Positions 1-9,406 of a stretch of DNA of 64,000 nt are shown piece by piece. The stretch's first letter is position 1. Every line of letters begins with the position of its first letter. Under the pieces are notes generated by a model. It saw nothing but the letters and a program-made list of their open reading frames with translations, made no database searches and was not told the DNA's origin. The translations under genes and the position numbers were made by a program. Source of the stretch: Silanimonas sp044377035 (lineage in GTDB: Bacteria > Pseudomonadota > Gammaproteobacteria > Xanthomonadales > Xanthomonadaceae). Location: the NCBI RefSeq assembly GCF_044377035.1, contig NZ_JBILJW010000010.1:62001-126000 (forward strand), written 5' to 3'.

Positions 1-109
1 CATGGGTGGGCGGTTGGAGCTGTGGAGCGAGCAGGCGCATCTCGCGCTGATGCGGCAGACCATCGGGTCGGCGGGCGTCAGTGCGGCGATGCAGGACTTG
101 CGGCTCTAG
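1..109 (+). CDS. mraZ: MraZ C-terminal end (partial)
   Basis: Only the last 35 codons and the TAG stop are in the window. The frame reads GGRLELWSEQAH and ends MQDLRL, which resembles the C-terminal half of MraZ, where an (F/L)E(I/L)W segment follows the second AbrB-like DNA-binding unit. MraZ is a small transcription factor that usually opens and represses the dcw operon. The position just before rsmH is the canonical one. The call rests on this short tail plus context, and the operator and promoter of the operon lie outside the window. Confidence 0.8.
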   Translation, partial: MGGRLELWSEQAHLALMRQTIGSAGVSAAMQDLRL

Positions 110-114
110 TGCCG

Positions 115-1071
115 ATGGCCAGCGCGTCCGCCGCACCGCCCTCGCAACACGTGCCGGTGCTCTGGGCGCCGGTGCTGGACGGCCTCGCCGTCAAGCCGGC
201 GGGCACCTACCTCGATGGCACCTTCGGCCGCGGCGGTCATGCGCGCGGCGTGCTGGCGCAGCTCGGTCCGGAAGGCCGCCTGCTGGTGATGGACAAGGAC
301 CCGGAGGCGATCCGCGTCGCCAATGCGCTGGCCGCCGACGATGCGCGCGTGCGCGTGCGGCAGGCGAGCTTCGCCACCCTCGGCGAATGGCCGGAGGCGG
401 CCGGTGGCCTCGATGGCGTGCTGTTCGACCTCGGCGTGTCCTCGCCCCAGCTCGACGAGGCCGCGCGCGGCTTCAGCTTCCGCAACGACGGCCCGCTCGA
501 CATGCGCATGGACCCGACGCAGGGGATGAGCGCCGCCGAGTTCGTCAACACCGCCGATGAAGCCGAGATCGCCCGCGTGCTGTGGGTGCACGGCGAGGAG
601 CGCCAGAGCCGGCGCATCGCCAAGGCCATCGTCGCGCGTCGCGCGGAGCGCGTGTTCGAGCGCACCGGCGATCTCGCCGACGTCATCGCCAAGCTACTCG
701 GCCGCGGCGACGGCAAGACGCACCCGGCCACGCGCAGCTTCCAGGCCATCCGCATCCACGTGAATGCCGAGCTCGACGACCTCGTCGCCGGGCTCGAGGC
801 CGCGGAGCGGGCCTTGAAGGTGGGCGGGCGCCTCGCGGTCATCAGCTTCCACTCGCTGGAAGACCGCATCGCCAAGCAATTCATCAACGAGCGGGCGAAG
901 GCGCCGCCGTCGAATCGTCGTGCCGTGGTCGAAGTGGCGTTCACGCCGCGCCTGCGCGACGTCTCCGGCGCGATCAAGGCCGACGAGGCCGAGCTCGCCG
1001 CGAACCCGCGCGCCCGCAGCGCGGTGCTGCGCGTGGCGGAGAAGCTCGCGGTCCCGGGGGCAGCGGCATGA
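115..1071 (+). CDS. rsmH: 16S rRNA m4C1402 methyltransferase RsmH (MraW)
   Basis: S-adenosylmethionine-dependent N4-methyltransferase of cytidine 1402 in 16S rRNA. The 318-residue product has the SAM-binding motif DGTFGRGGH near the N terminus, FDLGVSSPQLD, and the C-terminal signature SFHSLEDRIAKQF, all typical of RsmH; the length is normal. The frame stays open upstream to base 22, but the ATG at 115 gives a normal N terminus (MASASAAPPSQHVPVL) and follows the mraZ stop by 5 bases, so it is preferred. It overlaps ftsL by 4 bases (ATGA), implying translational coupling. Confidence 0.97.
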   Translation: MASASAAPPSQHVPVLWAPVLDGLAVKPAGTYLDGTFGRGGHARGVLAQLGPEGRLLVMDKDPEAIRVANALAADDARVRVRQASFATLGEWPEAAGGLDGVLFDLGVSSPQLDEAARGFSFRNDGPLDMRMDPTQGMSAAEFVNTADEAEIARVLWVHGEERQSRRIAKAIVARRAERVFERTGDLADVIAKLLGRGDGKTHPATRSFQAIRIHVNAELDDLVAGLEAAERALKVGGRLAVISFHSLEDRIAKQFINERAKAPPSNRRAVVEVAFTPRLRDVSGAIKADEAELAANPRARSAVLRVAEKLAVPGAAA

Positions 1072-1337
1072 GCCTGCGCGCCTTCGTGCTGCTCCTGCTG
1101 CTCGGCTTGGTCGCCACCAGCGCGATCGCCGTCGTGCTCACGCGCCACCAGCACCGCGAAGCCTTCATCGCGCTCTCGAAGGCCGAGAACGAGCGCGACG
1201 AACTCAACATCGAATTCGGCCGGCTGCAGATCGAGCAGGCCACCTGGTCAGAGACCAACCGCGTCGAGCAGATCGCGACGTCGAAGCTCGGCATGAAGTT
1301 CCCGGAAGGCGCCGACGTGGTGGTGGTCCAGCCATGA
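1068..1337 (+). CDS. ftsL: Cell division protein FtsL
   Basis: 89-residue bitopic inner-membrane protein of the divisome. A hydrophobic segment at about residues 4-24 is followed by a periplasmic stretch with heptad character (residues about 28-65), matching FtsL, which forms a coiled-coil subcomplex with FtsB and FtsQ. Sequence conservation of FtsL is low, so the call depends strongly on size, topology and its place between rsmH and ftsI. ATGA overlaps occur at both ends. An N-terminal continuation of the frame exists inside rsmH but is not used. Confidence 0.93.
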   Translation: MSLRAFVLLLLLGLVATSAIAVVLTRHQHREAFIALSKAENERDELNIEFGRLQIEQATWSETNRVEQIATSKLGMKFPEGADVVVVQP

Positions 1338-3106
1338 GCCCGCGCGTGAAGCCCAACACCTTCGACCCGCGCGGCCGCCTGCTGTTCCTCGCCGCCGTGC
1401 TGGGCGCCTGTGGCTTCGCCATCGCCGCGCGCGCCGCGTGGCTGCAGCTGCTGAGCCCGGAGTTCTACCAGCAGCAGGGCGACGCCCGCTTCGTGCGCGA
1501 CGTGCCGATCATGGCCTCGCGCGGCAGCATCCTCGACCGCAGCGGCGAGACGCTGGCCGCGTCGTCGCCGGTGGCTTCGGTGTGGGCGAACCCGAAGGAG
1601 ACGCTGCAGCATTCGGAACGGCTCGGCGACCTCGCGCAGGCCCTCGGCCTGCCGCGCCGCGAGCTCGCGCGCCGCCTCGGCGAGCGCGCCGACCGCGAGT
1701 TCGTCTACCTGCGCCGGCACATGAATCCCGATGCCGCCGCGGCCGTCGTCGCGCTGGGCATCCCCGGCGTGCACGAGCAGCGCGAGTTCCGCCGCTTCTA
1801 CCCGCACGGCGAGGTGCTGGCGCACGTGCTCGGCACGACCAACATCGACGACCGCGGGCAGGAAGGCCTCGAGCTTGCCTTCGACCCGTGGCTCACCGGC
1901 AAGCCGGGCAGCAAGCGGGTGATCCGCAACCGGCAAGGACAGGTCATCGACGACGTCGACCTGTTGCGCCCCGCCGAGCCCGGCCGCGACCTCGTGCTGT
2001 CGATCGACCGCCGCGTGCAGTACCTCGCCTACCGTGAATTGAAGGCGGCGCTCACCTTGCACGGCGCGCAGAGCGGCTCGGTGGTGGTGCTCGACATCCC
2101 GACCGGCGAGGTGATCGCCATGGTCAACCAGCCGAGCTACAACCCGAACGCGCGCGCGCCTGGGCAAGAGGCGGCCCGTCGAAACCGTGCGGTCACCGAC
2201 CTCGTGGAGCCCGGTTCGGTCATCAAGGCCTTCACCGTTGCCGCGGCGATGGAAAACGGCGCCGATCCGACGCGTCAGATCGACACCAACCCCGGCTTCT
2301 TCCCGCTGCGCAACCACACCATTCGCGACGTGCGCAATTTCGGCATGGTCGACATGGCGCGGCTGCTGCAGAAGAGCTCCAACATCGCCTCCACCAAGCT
2401 GGCGCTGGAGATGAGCAACGAGCACTTCTACGACGTGCTCAACCGCTTCGGCTTCGCCCAGACCACCAACAGCGGGTTCCCTGGCGAAGCGGGCGGCAGG
2501 CTCGAAGCGCCGGGCGGCTGGGGTGAAGTCGAGAAGGCCACGATCTCCTACGGCTACGGCCTCTCGGTGACGCCGCTGCAGGTGGCGCAGGGCTATGCCG
2601 CGCTCGGCAAAGGCGGCCGCCTGCTGTCGCCGACCTTCGTGCGCGGCGGCAACGTCGCGCAGGGCAATGGCCGGCAGGTGATCGACCCGCAGATCGCGCG
2701 CAGCGTCGTCGGTATGCTCGAAACCGTGGTGGCGCCCGGCGGCACCGCGACGACCGCCGCCGTGGCCGGCTACCGCGTGGCGGGCAAGTCCGGCACCACG
2801 CGGCGCTCGGTGGCCGGTGGCTACGAGAAGCGCTACGTCTCGATGTTCGCCGGGATCGTGCCGGTGCGGCAGCCGCGCTTCGCCATGGTGGTCGCGATCC
2901 ATGACCCGAGCGCCGGCGCCTACTACGGCGGTGCCGTGGCGGCTCCGGTGTTCCACAGCGTGATGGACGGCGCGCTGCGCCTGATGGACGTTCCGCCGGA
3001 CAACGTGCGCGGCTGGTTCGCGACCGCCCCTGAAGCCGCCGCCACGGAAATCGGCACCGACGGCCTGGTGCCGCTCGATGCGCCGGCCGCGGGAGTGCAG
3101 CCGTGA
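1334..3106 (+). CDS. ftsI: Septal peptidoglycan transpeptidase FtsI (PBP3)
   Basis: Class B penicillin-binding protein that cross-links septal peptidoglycan in the periplasm, partnered with FtsW. The 590-residue protein has an N-terminal membrane anchor (about residues 15-37), a pedestal domain and a transpeptidase domain. Its three active-site motifs are visible: SVIK with Ser295 and Lys298, SSN at 348-350, and KSGT at 485-488. The third motif has Ser where many FtsI proteins have KTGT, a conservative change seen in active enzymes. It overlaps ftsL and murE by 4 bases each. Confidence 0.97.
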   Translation: MSPRVKPNTFDPRGRLLFLAAVLGACGFAIAARAAWLQLLSPEFYQQQGDARFVRDVPIMASRGSILDRSGETLAASSPVASVWANPKETLQHSERLGDLAQALGLPRRELARRLGERADREFVYLRRHMNPDAAAAVVALGIPGVHEQREFRRFYPHGEVLAHVLGTTNIDDRGQEGLELAFDPWLTGKPGSKRVIRNRQGQVIDDVDLLRPAEPGRDLVLSIDRRVQYLAYRELKAALTLHGAQSGSVVVLDIPTGEVIAMVNQPSYNPNARAPGQEAARRNRAVTDLVEPGSVIKAFTVAAAMENGADPTRQIDTNPGFFPLRNHTIRDVRNFGMVDMARLLQKSSNIASTKLALEMSNEHFYDVLNRFGFAQTTNSGFPGEAGGRLEAPGGWGEVEKATISYGYGLSVTPLQVAQGYAALGKGGRLLSPTFVRGGNVAQGNGRQVIDPQIARSVVGMLETVVAPGGTATTAAVAGYRVAGKSGTTRRSVAGGYEKRYVSMFAGIVPVRQPRFAMVVAIHDPSAGAYYGGAVAAPVFHSVMDGALRLMDVPPDNVRGWFATAPEAAATEIGTDGLVPLDAPAAGVQP

Positions 3107-4584
3107 CCGCGCCTCGTCTTGCCGAACTGCTTGCCGGGCTCGCCCGGGTCCCGGCCGCGCTCGACCTGCCGGTGTCGCGGCTCGTGGCCGACAGCCGTCG
3201 CGCCCGGTCTGGCGATGTCTTCGTCGCCCTTGCCGGTGCGAGCACGCACGGTTTGCGCCATGCGCCCGATGTGCTGGCGAAGGGCGCCGTCGCGATCCTC
3301 CATGACGGTGAGGCGCCGGCCGACCTGATGCTGGATGAAGCCGTCGCGGCCCATGCGATCGCCGTGCCGGGCCTCCGCGCTGAGCTGGGCGGACTGGCCG
3401 ACCGCCTGGCGGGCGAGCCCTCCGCCGCGATTCGCGTGATCGGCGTGACCGGCACCAACGGCAAGACCTCGACCGTTCAGCTCATCGCGCAGGCGCTCGA
3501 ACGCCTCGGCACGCCCGCCGGCACCATCGGCACGCTGGGCGCCGGCCGCGTCGGCCGCCTCGTCGAAGGCGAGCGCACCACGCCCGACGTGCTCAGCGTC
3601 CATGGCCTGCTGGCCCAGCTCCGCGACGACGGCGCGCGCGCCGTGGCCATGGAAGTGAGTTCGCACGCACTGGACCAGGGGCGCGTCGATGGCGTGCGCT
3701 TCGAGGTGGCGGTGTTCTCGAACCTCACCCGCGACCACCTCGACTATCACGGCACGATGGATGCCTACGGCGAGGCCAAGGCCAAGCTGTTCGCCTGGCC
3801 GACGCTGCAGGGCGCGGTGGTCAACATCGACGATGCCTTCGGCCGTGCGCTGGCCGTGCGCATCCCGGGGTCGATCCGCTGGACGGTCTCGGCGAACGGC
3901 GATGCCGCGGCGAGCCTGCGGGCCGAGGGCCTTGCCCTGACGGCCGATGGGCTTCGCTTCGACCTCGTCGAAGGCGGCGCGCGCGCCACGATCACCTCGC
4001 CGCTGTTGGGGAGGTTCAACGCCGACAACCTGCTGGCGGTGGCCGGCGCGCTGCGCGCCCTCGGCGTCACGTTCGACGCCGTCGCGGCGGTGCTGCCGAC
4101 GCTCGAGCCCGTGCACGGGCGCATGACCCGGCTCGGCGGCGGCACGAAGCCGCTGGTGGTCGTCGACTACGCCCACACGCCGGACGCGCTTCAGCAGGCG
4201 CTGCTCTCGCTGCGCGGCCACGTGCACGGCGCGCTCGCCTGCGTGTTCGGCTGCGGCGGCGAGCGCGATCGCGGCAAGCGGCCGCAGATGGCGGCGATCG
4301 CCGAGGCCCACGCCGACCGCGTCACCGTCACCGACGACAATCCGCGGGGAGAGGACGGCAACGCCATCGTCGCCGACATCCTCGTTGGCTTCCGTGATCC
4401 GGCACGCCACACGGTGGTGCGCGACCGTCGCGCGGCGATCCGCGCCGCGGTCGGCGCCGCTGGCCCGGGCGACGTGGTGCTGCTGGCCGGCAAGGGCCAC
4501 GAGCCCTACCAGGAGATCGCCGGCGTGAAGCACGCCTTCGACGACGTGGCCGAAGCCCGCGCCGCGCTGGAGGCCTGCGCATGA
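3103..4584 (+). CDS. murE: UDP-MurNAc-tripeptide synthetase MurE (meso-DAP adding)
   Basis: Cytoplasmic Mur ligase that adds the third stem-peptide residue to UDP-MurNAc-L-Ala-D-Glu. The 493-residue protein has the ATP-binding loop GVTGTNGKTSTV, the central Mur ligase domain, and the C-terminal motif DNPRGED. DNPR is the known signature for meso-diaminopimelate rather than lysine as substrate, fitting a Gram-negative wall. The start is GTG, overlapping the ftsI stop as GTGA. It overlaps murF by 4 bases. Confidence 0.97.
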   Translation: MTAPRLAELLAGLARVPAALDLPVSRLVADSRRARSGDVFVALAGASTHGLRHAPDVLAKGAVAILHDGEAPADLMLDEAVAAHAIAVPGLRAELGGLADRLAGEPSAAIRVIGVTGTNGKTSTVQLIAQALERLGTPAGTIGTLGAGRVGRLVEGERTTPDVLSVHGLLAQLRDDGARAVAMEVSSHALDQGRVDGVRFEVAVFSNLTRDHLDYHGTMDAYGEAKAKLFAWPTLQGAVVNIDDAFGRALAVRIPGSIRWTVSANGDAAASLRAEGLALTADGLRFDLVEGGARATITSPLLGRFNADNLLAVAGALRALGVTFDAVAAVLPTLEPVHGRMTRLGGGTKPLVVVDYAHTPDALQQALLSLRGHVHGALACVFGCGGERDRGKRPQMAAIAEAHADRVTVTDDNPRGEDGNAIVADILVGFRDPARHTVVRDRRAAIRAAVGAAGPGDVVLLAGKGHEPYQEIAGVKHAFDDVAEARAALEACA

Positions 4585-5945
4585 GGCCGATCGCGCTCTC
4601 CGACGTCGCACGCTGGACCGAAGGCCGGCTGATCGGCGACGACACGACCGTCGCGGCCATCTCCACGGACACCCGCGCCATCGCGCCGGGCGCGCTGTTC
4701 GTCGCGCTGCGCGGCGAGCGTTTCGACGCCCATGATTTCGTCGCCCAGGCCGAAGCCGCCGGCGCTGCCGCGGTGATGGTGAGCCGCCCGGTCGAGACCG
4801 CACTGCCGCAAGTGCACGTGGCTGATACCGAAGAGGCGCTGGGCGAACTCGCCGCCGGTCTGCAGCAGGGCCGCCCGGCCGTGGTGCTGGCGCTCACCGG
4901 CAGCAACGGCAAGACCTCGGTGAAGACGCTGCTGCACGGCATCCTCGCCCGGGCCGGCCGCGCCCACGTGAACCCGGGCAACCTCAACAACGAGATCGGA
5001 CTGCCGCTCGCCGTGATCGGTGCGCCGGAAGACGCGCAGTTCGCGGTCTACGAAATGGGCGCGGGCAAGCCGGGCGACATCGCCTACCTGTGCAGCATCG
5101 TCGCGCCGAACGTGGCGCTGGTGAACAACATCGCCGCCGCGCACATCGAGCGCCTCGGCAGCCTGCACGGCATCGCCGAGGCCAAGGGCGCGATCTACGA
5201 AGCGCTACCGGATGACGGCATCGCCGTGGTCAACGCCGACGACGCCTTCGCGCCCTACTTCATGCAGCGCATCGGCCACCGTCGCGTGCTGCGCTATGGC
5301 ATGGAAAACGATGCCGACGTGCGGGCTCGCGAGGTCCGTCTCGACGCCGCCGGCAGCCGCTTCGTCCTCGTCACTCCGGCCGGCCGGGCCGACATCCACC
5401 TGCCCTTGCCGGGCCGCCACGCCGTGGCGAACGCCTTGGCCGCCGCGGCGATGGCGCTGGCCGCCGGCGCCGGCTTCGAGGCGATCGTCGCCGGCCTGCA
5501 GGGCGCCGAGCCGGTCAAGGGCCGCCAGGTCGCGCACGCACTGGCGAACGGCAACGTGCTCGTGGACGACAGCTACAACGCGAACCCGGGCTCGCTCGCC
5601 GCGGCCATCGCCACGCTGGCCGGAACGGCCGAGGCCTGGCTCGTGCTCGGCGACATGCGTGAGCTCGGCCCGGGCGGCCCGGCCCTGCATGCCGAAGCGG
5701 GGCGGCAGGCGCGCGCCGCCGGCCTGAAGCAGGTCTGGACGATCGGCGCGCTCGCCGCCGAGACCAGTCGCGCGTTCGGCGAGGGCGGCCGGCATTTCGA
5801 TTCGCGCGAGTCGCTCGTGCAGGCGCTGCGCGAGGCGCTCGCCGGTGCCGCGGGCGTGCGTTGCCTGGTGAAGGGTTCGCGCGGAAGCGCGATGGACGTG
5901 GTGGTGGCCGGGGTTCTGGCCAAGGAGGGCGCCAATGCTGCTTGA
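4581..5945 (+). CDS. murF: UDP-MurNAc-tripeptide:D-Ala-D-Ala ligase MurF
   Basis: Last cytoplasmic Mur ligase; adds D-Ala-D-Ala to complete the UDP-MurNAc-pentapeptide. The 454-residue protein shows the P-loop ALTGSNGKTSVKTLL and the motif DSYNANPGS typical of MurF. It starts in an ATGA overlap with murE and overlaps the next gene, mraY, by 11 bases, the longest overlap in the cluster. Length and order match standard MurF. Confidence 0.97.
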   Translation: MRPIALSDVARWTEGRLIGDDTTVAAISTDTRAIAPGALFVALRGERFDAHDFVAQAEAAGAAAVMVSRPVETALPQVHVADTEEALGELAAGLQQGRPAVVLALTGSNGKTSVKTLLHGILARAGRAHVNPGNLNNEIGLPLAVIGAPEDAQFAVYEMGAGKPGDIAYLCSIVAPNVALVNNIAAAHIERLGSLHGIAEAKGAIYEALPDDGIAVVNADDAFAPYFMQRIGHRRVLRYGMENDADVRAREVRLDAAGSRFVLVTPAGRADIHLPLPGRHAVANALAAAAMALAAGAGFEAIVAGLQGAEPVKGRQVAHALANGNVLVDDSYNANPGSLAAAIATLAGTAEAWLVLGDMRELGPGGPALHAEAGRQARAAGLKQVWTIGALAAETSRAFGEGGRHFDSRESLVQALREALAGAAGVRCLVKGSRGSAMDVVVAGVLAKEGANAA

Positions 5946-7011
5946 GTTGCTCCGTTGGCTGTTCCCCGGGTTCGGCCTGTTCGAGTTCATCACCATGCGC
6001 GCGATCGTCGGCGCAGGCACCGCGCTGGCCCTGTCGCTGTGGATGGGGCCGTTCGTGATTGAACGCCTGCGCGCGCTCAAGAGCGGCGGCCAGCCCATCC
6101 GCACCGACGGCCCGCAGAGCCACTTCAGCAAGGCCGGCACGCCGACGATGGGCGGTGCGCTGATCCTGCTGGCCGTGACGCTGTCCACCCTGCTGTGGTC
6201 GGATCTGTCGAACCGCTACGTGTGGATTGCGTTGGCGGTGATGCTGTCGTTCGCGCTGATCGGCTGGCTGGACGACTGGATCAAGATCGTCCGCCGCGAC
6301 CCGAACGGCCTGAAGTCGCGCCACAAGTACGCGCTGCAGTCGGTGTTCGGCCTGATCGCCGCGGTGGTGCTGTTCGCGACGGCCGACCATCCCTCGAACA
6401 CCACGCTCTACCTGCCGCTGCTGAAGAACTTCGCGCTGCCGCTGGGGCTGATGTTCATCGTCGTCGCCTACTTCTGGATCGTCGGCTTCTCGAATGCCGT
6501 CAACCTCACCGACGGCCTCGACGGCCTGGCGATCATGCCGGTGGTGCTGACGGCCGGCGTGCTCGCCGTGTTCGCCTACGCCTCGGGCAACGCCGTGTTC
6601 GCCGAATACCTCGGCATGCCGCGCATCCCCGGCGCCGGAGAGCTGGCCATCCTGTGCGCGGCCATCGGCGGCGCGGGCCTCGGCTTCCTGTGGTTCAACA
6701 CCTATCCGGCGATGGTGTTCATGGGTGACGTCGGAGCGCTCGCCCTCGGCGCCACGCTGGGCTGCATCGCCATCATCGTCCGGCAGGAGATCGTGCTGGT
6801 GATCGTCGGCGGCATCTTCGTCATCGAGACCCTCTCGGTGATGGCGCAGGTCGCCTCGTTCAAGCTCACCGGGAGGCGCATCTTCCGCATGGCGCCGATC
6901 CACCACCACTTCGAGCTCAAGGGCTGGCCGGAGCCGCGCGTGATCGTGCGCTTCTGGATCATCTCGGTGATGCTCGCCCTCGTCGCGCTGGCGACGTTGA
7001 AGGTGCGCTGA
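5935..7011 (+). CDS. mraY: Phospho-MurNAc-pentapeptide translocase MraY
   Basis: Polytopic inner-membrane enzyme that transfers phospho-MurNAc-pentapeptide to undecaprenyl phosphate, forming lipid I. The 358-residue protein has about ten hydrophobic segments and the family motifs GTPTMGG, NAVNLTDGLDGLA and the C-terminal PIHHHFELKGW. The Asp pair in IGWLDDW belongs to the catalytic or Mg-binding face in this family. Its start lies inside the end of murF. Its stop overlaps the ftsW start by one base (TGATG). murD, which follows mraY in many proteobacteria, is absent here. Confidence 0.98.
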   Translation: MLLELLRWLFPGFGLFEFITMRAIVGAGTALALSLWMGPFVIERLRALKSGGQPIRTDGPQSHFSKAGTPTMGGALILLAVTLSTLLWSDLSNRYVWIALAVMLSFALIGWLDDWIKIVRRDPNGLKSRHKYALQSVFGLIAAVVLFATADHPSNTTLYLPLLKNFALPLGLMFIVVAYFWIVGFSNAVNLTDGLDGLAIMPVVLTAGVLAVFAYASGNAVFAEYLGMPRIPGAGELAILCAAIGGAGLGFLWFNTYPAMVFMGDVGALALGATLGCIAIIVRQEIVLVIVGGIFVIETLSVMAQVASFKLTGRRIFRMAPIHHHFELKGWPEPRVIVRFWIISVMLALVALATLKVR

Positions 7012-8342
7012 TGACGCTGGCCAAGCCCATCGACGTCCCGACCCAGGCCACGCGCCTCGACGCCATCGAGGGCCGCTACGACCGCTGGCTGCTCGGCGCC
7101 GTCCTTTCGCTGGTCGTGTTCGGCATCGTCATGGTGACCTCGGCCTCGCTCGGCCTCGCCGATGTCATGGGGGTGGGCGAGTTCTACTTCGTGCAGCGCC
7201 ATCTGTTCGCCCTTGCCCTCGGCGGGATGCTGGCCTGGGTGGCGATGAACCTCGAGCTGAAGACCGTGGAGCGCTACCAGGGCCTGGCCTTGCTGGCCTG
7301 TTTCGCCGCGCTGCTGCTGGTGTTCATCCCCGGCTTCGGCGTGCGCGTGAACGGCGCGCGCCGCTGGCTGAACTTCGTCGTGTTGAATTTCCAGGCCGTC
7401 GAGGCCGTGAAGCTGCTGCTGATCATCTGGACCGCCAGCTACCTGGCCCGCCGCAAGGACGAGATCGCGGCGCACTGGCCCAGCCTGATCAAGCCGCTCG
7501 GCATCGTCGGCCTGCTGGTGTTGCTGCTGCTGGCGCAGCCGGACTTCGGCTCGTCGGCGCTGCTGCTCGCCATCGTCGGCGGCATGATCTTCCTCGGCGG
7601 TGCCCCGCTCGGCAAGCTGATGCTGCTGGGCGCGCCTGTGGTGGTCCTGTTCGTCGGCATCGCCGTGCTCGAGCCCTACCGCCTGGCGCGCATCACCAGC
7701 TTCCGCGAGCCCTTCGAGGATCCGTTCGGTGGTGGCTACCAGCTGGTGCAAGCACTCATCGCCATCGGTCGCGGCGGCTTCGATGGCGTCGGCCTCGGCG
7801 CGTCGGTGCAGAAGCTGCAGGCCTTCCCCGAGGTGCACACCGACTTCATCTTCTCGGTGCTGGCGGAAGAGCTCGGCTTCCTCGGCGTCTGCGCGGTGCT
7901 GGCGTTGTACGCCGTGCTGCTGTGGCGCGCATTTTCGGTGGGCCTGCGCTGCATGGCGCTGCGCCGCCAGTTCGCCGGCCTCGTCGCGTTCGGCATCGGC
8001 TTGTCGATCGGCATCCAGGCGACCGTCTCGATCGGCGTGAACCTCGGCCTCCTGCCGACGAAGGGCCTGACGCTGCCGCTCATCAGCTCCGGCGGCTCGA
8101 GCGTGATGATGACCTGCGCGATGCTCGGCGTGCTGCTGCGTGTCAGCTACGAGCTCGATCGCTCGGAGCGGCAGGTGCAGCGCGCGCGCGGCGAATTGCG
8201 CGGCATCGACGAGCCCGGCGACACCGTGCTGCCGGCCGCGCTGGTCGCGGCGCAGGCCGTGGCGGCGCGCGCGAAGCCCGCGCCGATGGCTGCCGCTCGC
8301 GGCACCGCGCGCATCGAGCCCGTGATCGGGGGGCCGCGATGA
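7011..8342 (+). CDS. ftsW: Septal peptidoglycan glycosyltransferase FtsW (SEDS family)
   Basis: SEDS-family polymerase that works with FtsI at the septum. The 443-residue protein has an N-terminal cytoplasmic stretch of about 25 residues, then roughly ten membrane segments, with the SEDS motifs RRWLNF, the FVLAEE-like segment FSVLAEELGF and the C-terminal TKGLTLPLISSGGSS. After the last membrane segment there is an unusually Ala/Arg-rich cytoplasmic tail of about 60 residues, probably disordered. It overlaps murG by 4 bases. Confidence 0.97.
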   Translation: MTLAKPIDVPTQATRLDAIEGRYDRWLLGAVLSLVVFGIVMVTSASLGLADVMGVGEFYFVQRHLFALALGGMLAWVAMNLELKTVERYQGLALLACFAALLLVFIPGFGVRVNGARRWLNFVVLNFQAVEAVKLLLIIWTASYLARRKDEIAAHWPSLIKPLGIVGLLVLLLLAQPDFGSSALLLAIVGGMIFLGGAPLGKLMLLGAPVVVLFVGIAVLEPYRLARITSFREPFEDPFGGGYQLVQALIAIGRGGFDGVGLGASVQKLQAFPEVHTDFIFSVLAEELGFLGVCAVLALYAVLLWRAFSVGLRCMALRRQFAGLVAFGIGLSIGIQATVSIGVNLGLLPTKGLTLPLISSGGSSVMMTCAMLGVLLRVSYELDRSERQVQRARGELRGIDEPGDTVLPAALVAAQAVAARAKPAPMAAARGTARIEPVIGGPR

Positions 8343-9406
8343 GCGCGCCGCGCTTCACCGTCATGGCCGGTGGCACCGGCGGCCACATCTTCCCGGCCTT
8401 GGCCGTGGCCCGCGTGTTGCGTGAGCGTGGCGCCGACGTGCGCTGGATGGGTTCGGCAGGCGGCATGGAAGAGCGCCTCGTGCCGCAGGGCGGTTTCGCG
8501 ATCGACGCCATCCGTATCGGTGCGCTGCGCGGCAAGGGCCCGCTCGCCGCGCTCGCCGCACCGCTGAACGTCACTCGCGCGGTGCTACAGGCGCGCGCCC
8601 TGCTGAAGTCGCAACAGCCGCAGGCGGTGCTGGCGTTCGGTGGTTTCGCCAGCGGCCCCGGCGGTCTGGCGGCCCGCACGCTCGGCCTGCCCTTGATCGT
8701 GCACGAGCAGAACCGCGCCCCGGGCCTGACCAATCGCGTGCTGGCCCGTTTCGCCCGCAAGGTGCTCACCGGCTTCCCGGGCGCCTTCCCGCCGCCGGCC
8801 GAGGCAGTGGGCAACCCGGTGCGCGAAGCCATCGCCGCGCTGCCCGATCCGGTGCGTCGTTTGCAGGGCCGCACCGGGCCGATTCGCGTGCTGGTGCTCG
8901 GCGGCAGCCAAGGCGCGCGCGGCCTGAACCTCGCGGTGCCGAAGGCCTTGGCGGGCTGGATGAACCTCGAGATCCGCCACCAGTGCGGCGAGAAGCTGGT
9001 CGACGAAGCGCGCGCGGCCTACGCCGTGTCGAAGCTGCAGGCGCGCATCGAGCCCTTCATCACCGACATGGCGGACGCCTACGGCTGGGCCGATCTCGTG
9101 ATCAGCCGCGCCGGGGCCTCGACGCTGGCTGAACTCTGCGCCGCCGGCGTGGCCAGCGTGCTGGTGCCGTTCCCCGGTGCCGTCGACGACCACCAGGCGC
9201 GCAACGCCGAGTACCTGTCCGAAGGCGGCGCGGCGCTGTGGTTGCGCCAGACCGACACGCTCGCGGCGGATCTCGCCGACCTCCTGAAACCCCTGCTCGG
9301 CGACCGCCGCCGCCTGCTCGACATGGCCCGCGCCGCGCGCGAACTGGCCCTGCCGGGCGCGGCCGAGCGCGTTGCCGACATCGCCTACGAGGAAGCCCAC
9401 GCATGA
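8339..9406 (+). CDS. murG: UDP-GlcNAc:lipid I GlcNAc transferase MurG
   Basis: Peripheral inner-membrane GT-B glycosyltransferase converting lipid I to lipid II. The 355-residue protein begins with the Gly-rich loop GGTGGHIFPALAVA and has the second Gly loop VLGGSQGARGLN. The UDP-GlcNAc region SRAGASTLAEL and the following PFPGAVDDHQ are as expected for MurG. The start is the ATG in the ATGA overlap with ftsW; the frame is open further upstream inside ftsW, but no MurG-like sequence lies there. Confidence 0.97.
   Translation: MSAPRFTVMAGGTGGHIFPALAVARVLRERGADVRWMGSAGGMEERLVPQGGFAIDAIRIGALRGKGPLAALAAPLNVTRAVLQARALLKSQQPQAVLAFGGFASGPGGLAARTLGLPLIVHEQNRAPGLTNRVLARFARKVLTGFPGAFPPPAEAVGNPVREAIAALPDPVRRLQGRTGPIRVLVLGGSQGARGLNLAVPKALAGWMNLEIRHQCGEKLVDEARAAYAVSKLQARIEPFITDMADAYGWADLVISRAGASTLAELCAAGVASVLVPFPGAVDDHQARNAEYLSEGGAALWLRQTDTLAADLADLLKPLLGDRRRLLDMARAARELALPGAAERVADIAYEEAHA

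Noticed and set aside
2786..2797. KSGT instead of KTGT in FtsI as a possible inactive site
   Set aside because: Ser is a tolerated substitution at this position, and the SxxK and SxN motifs are intact.
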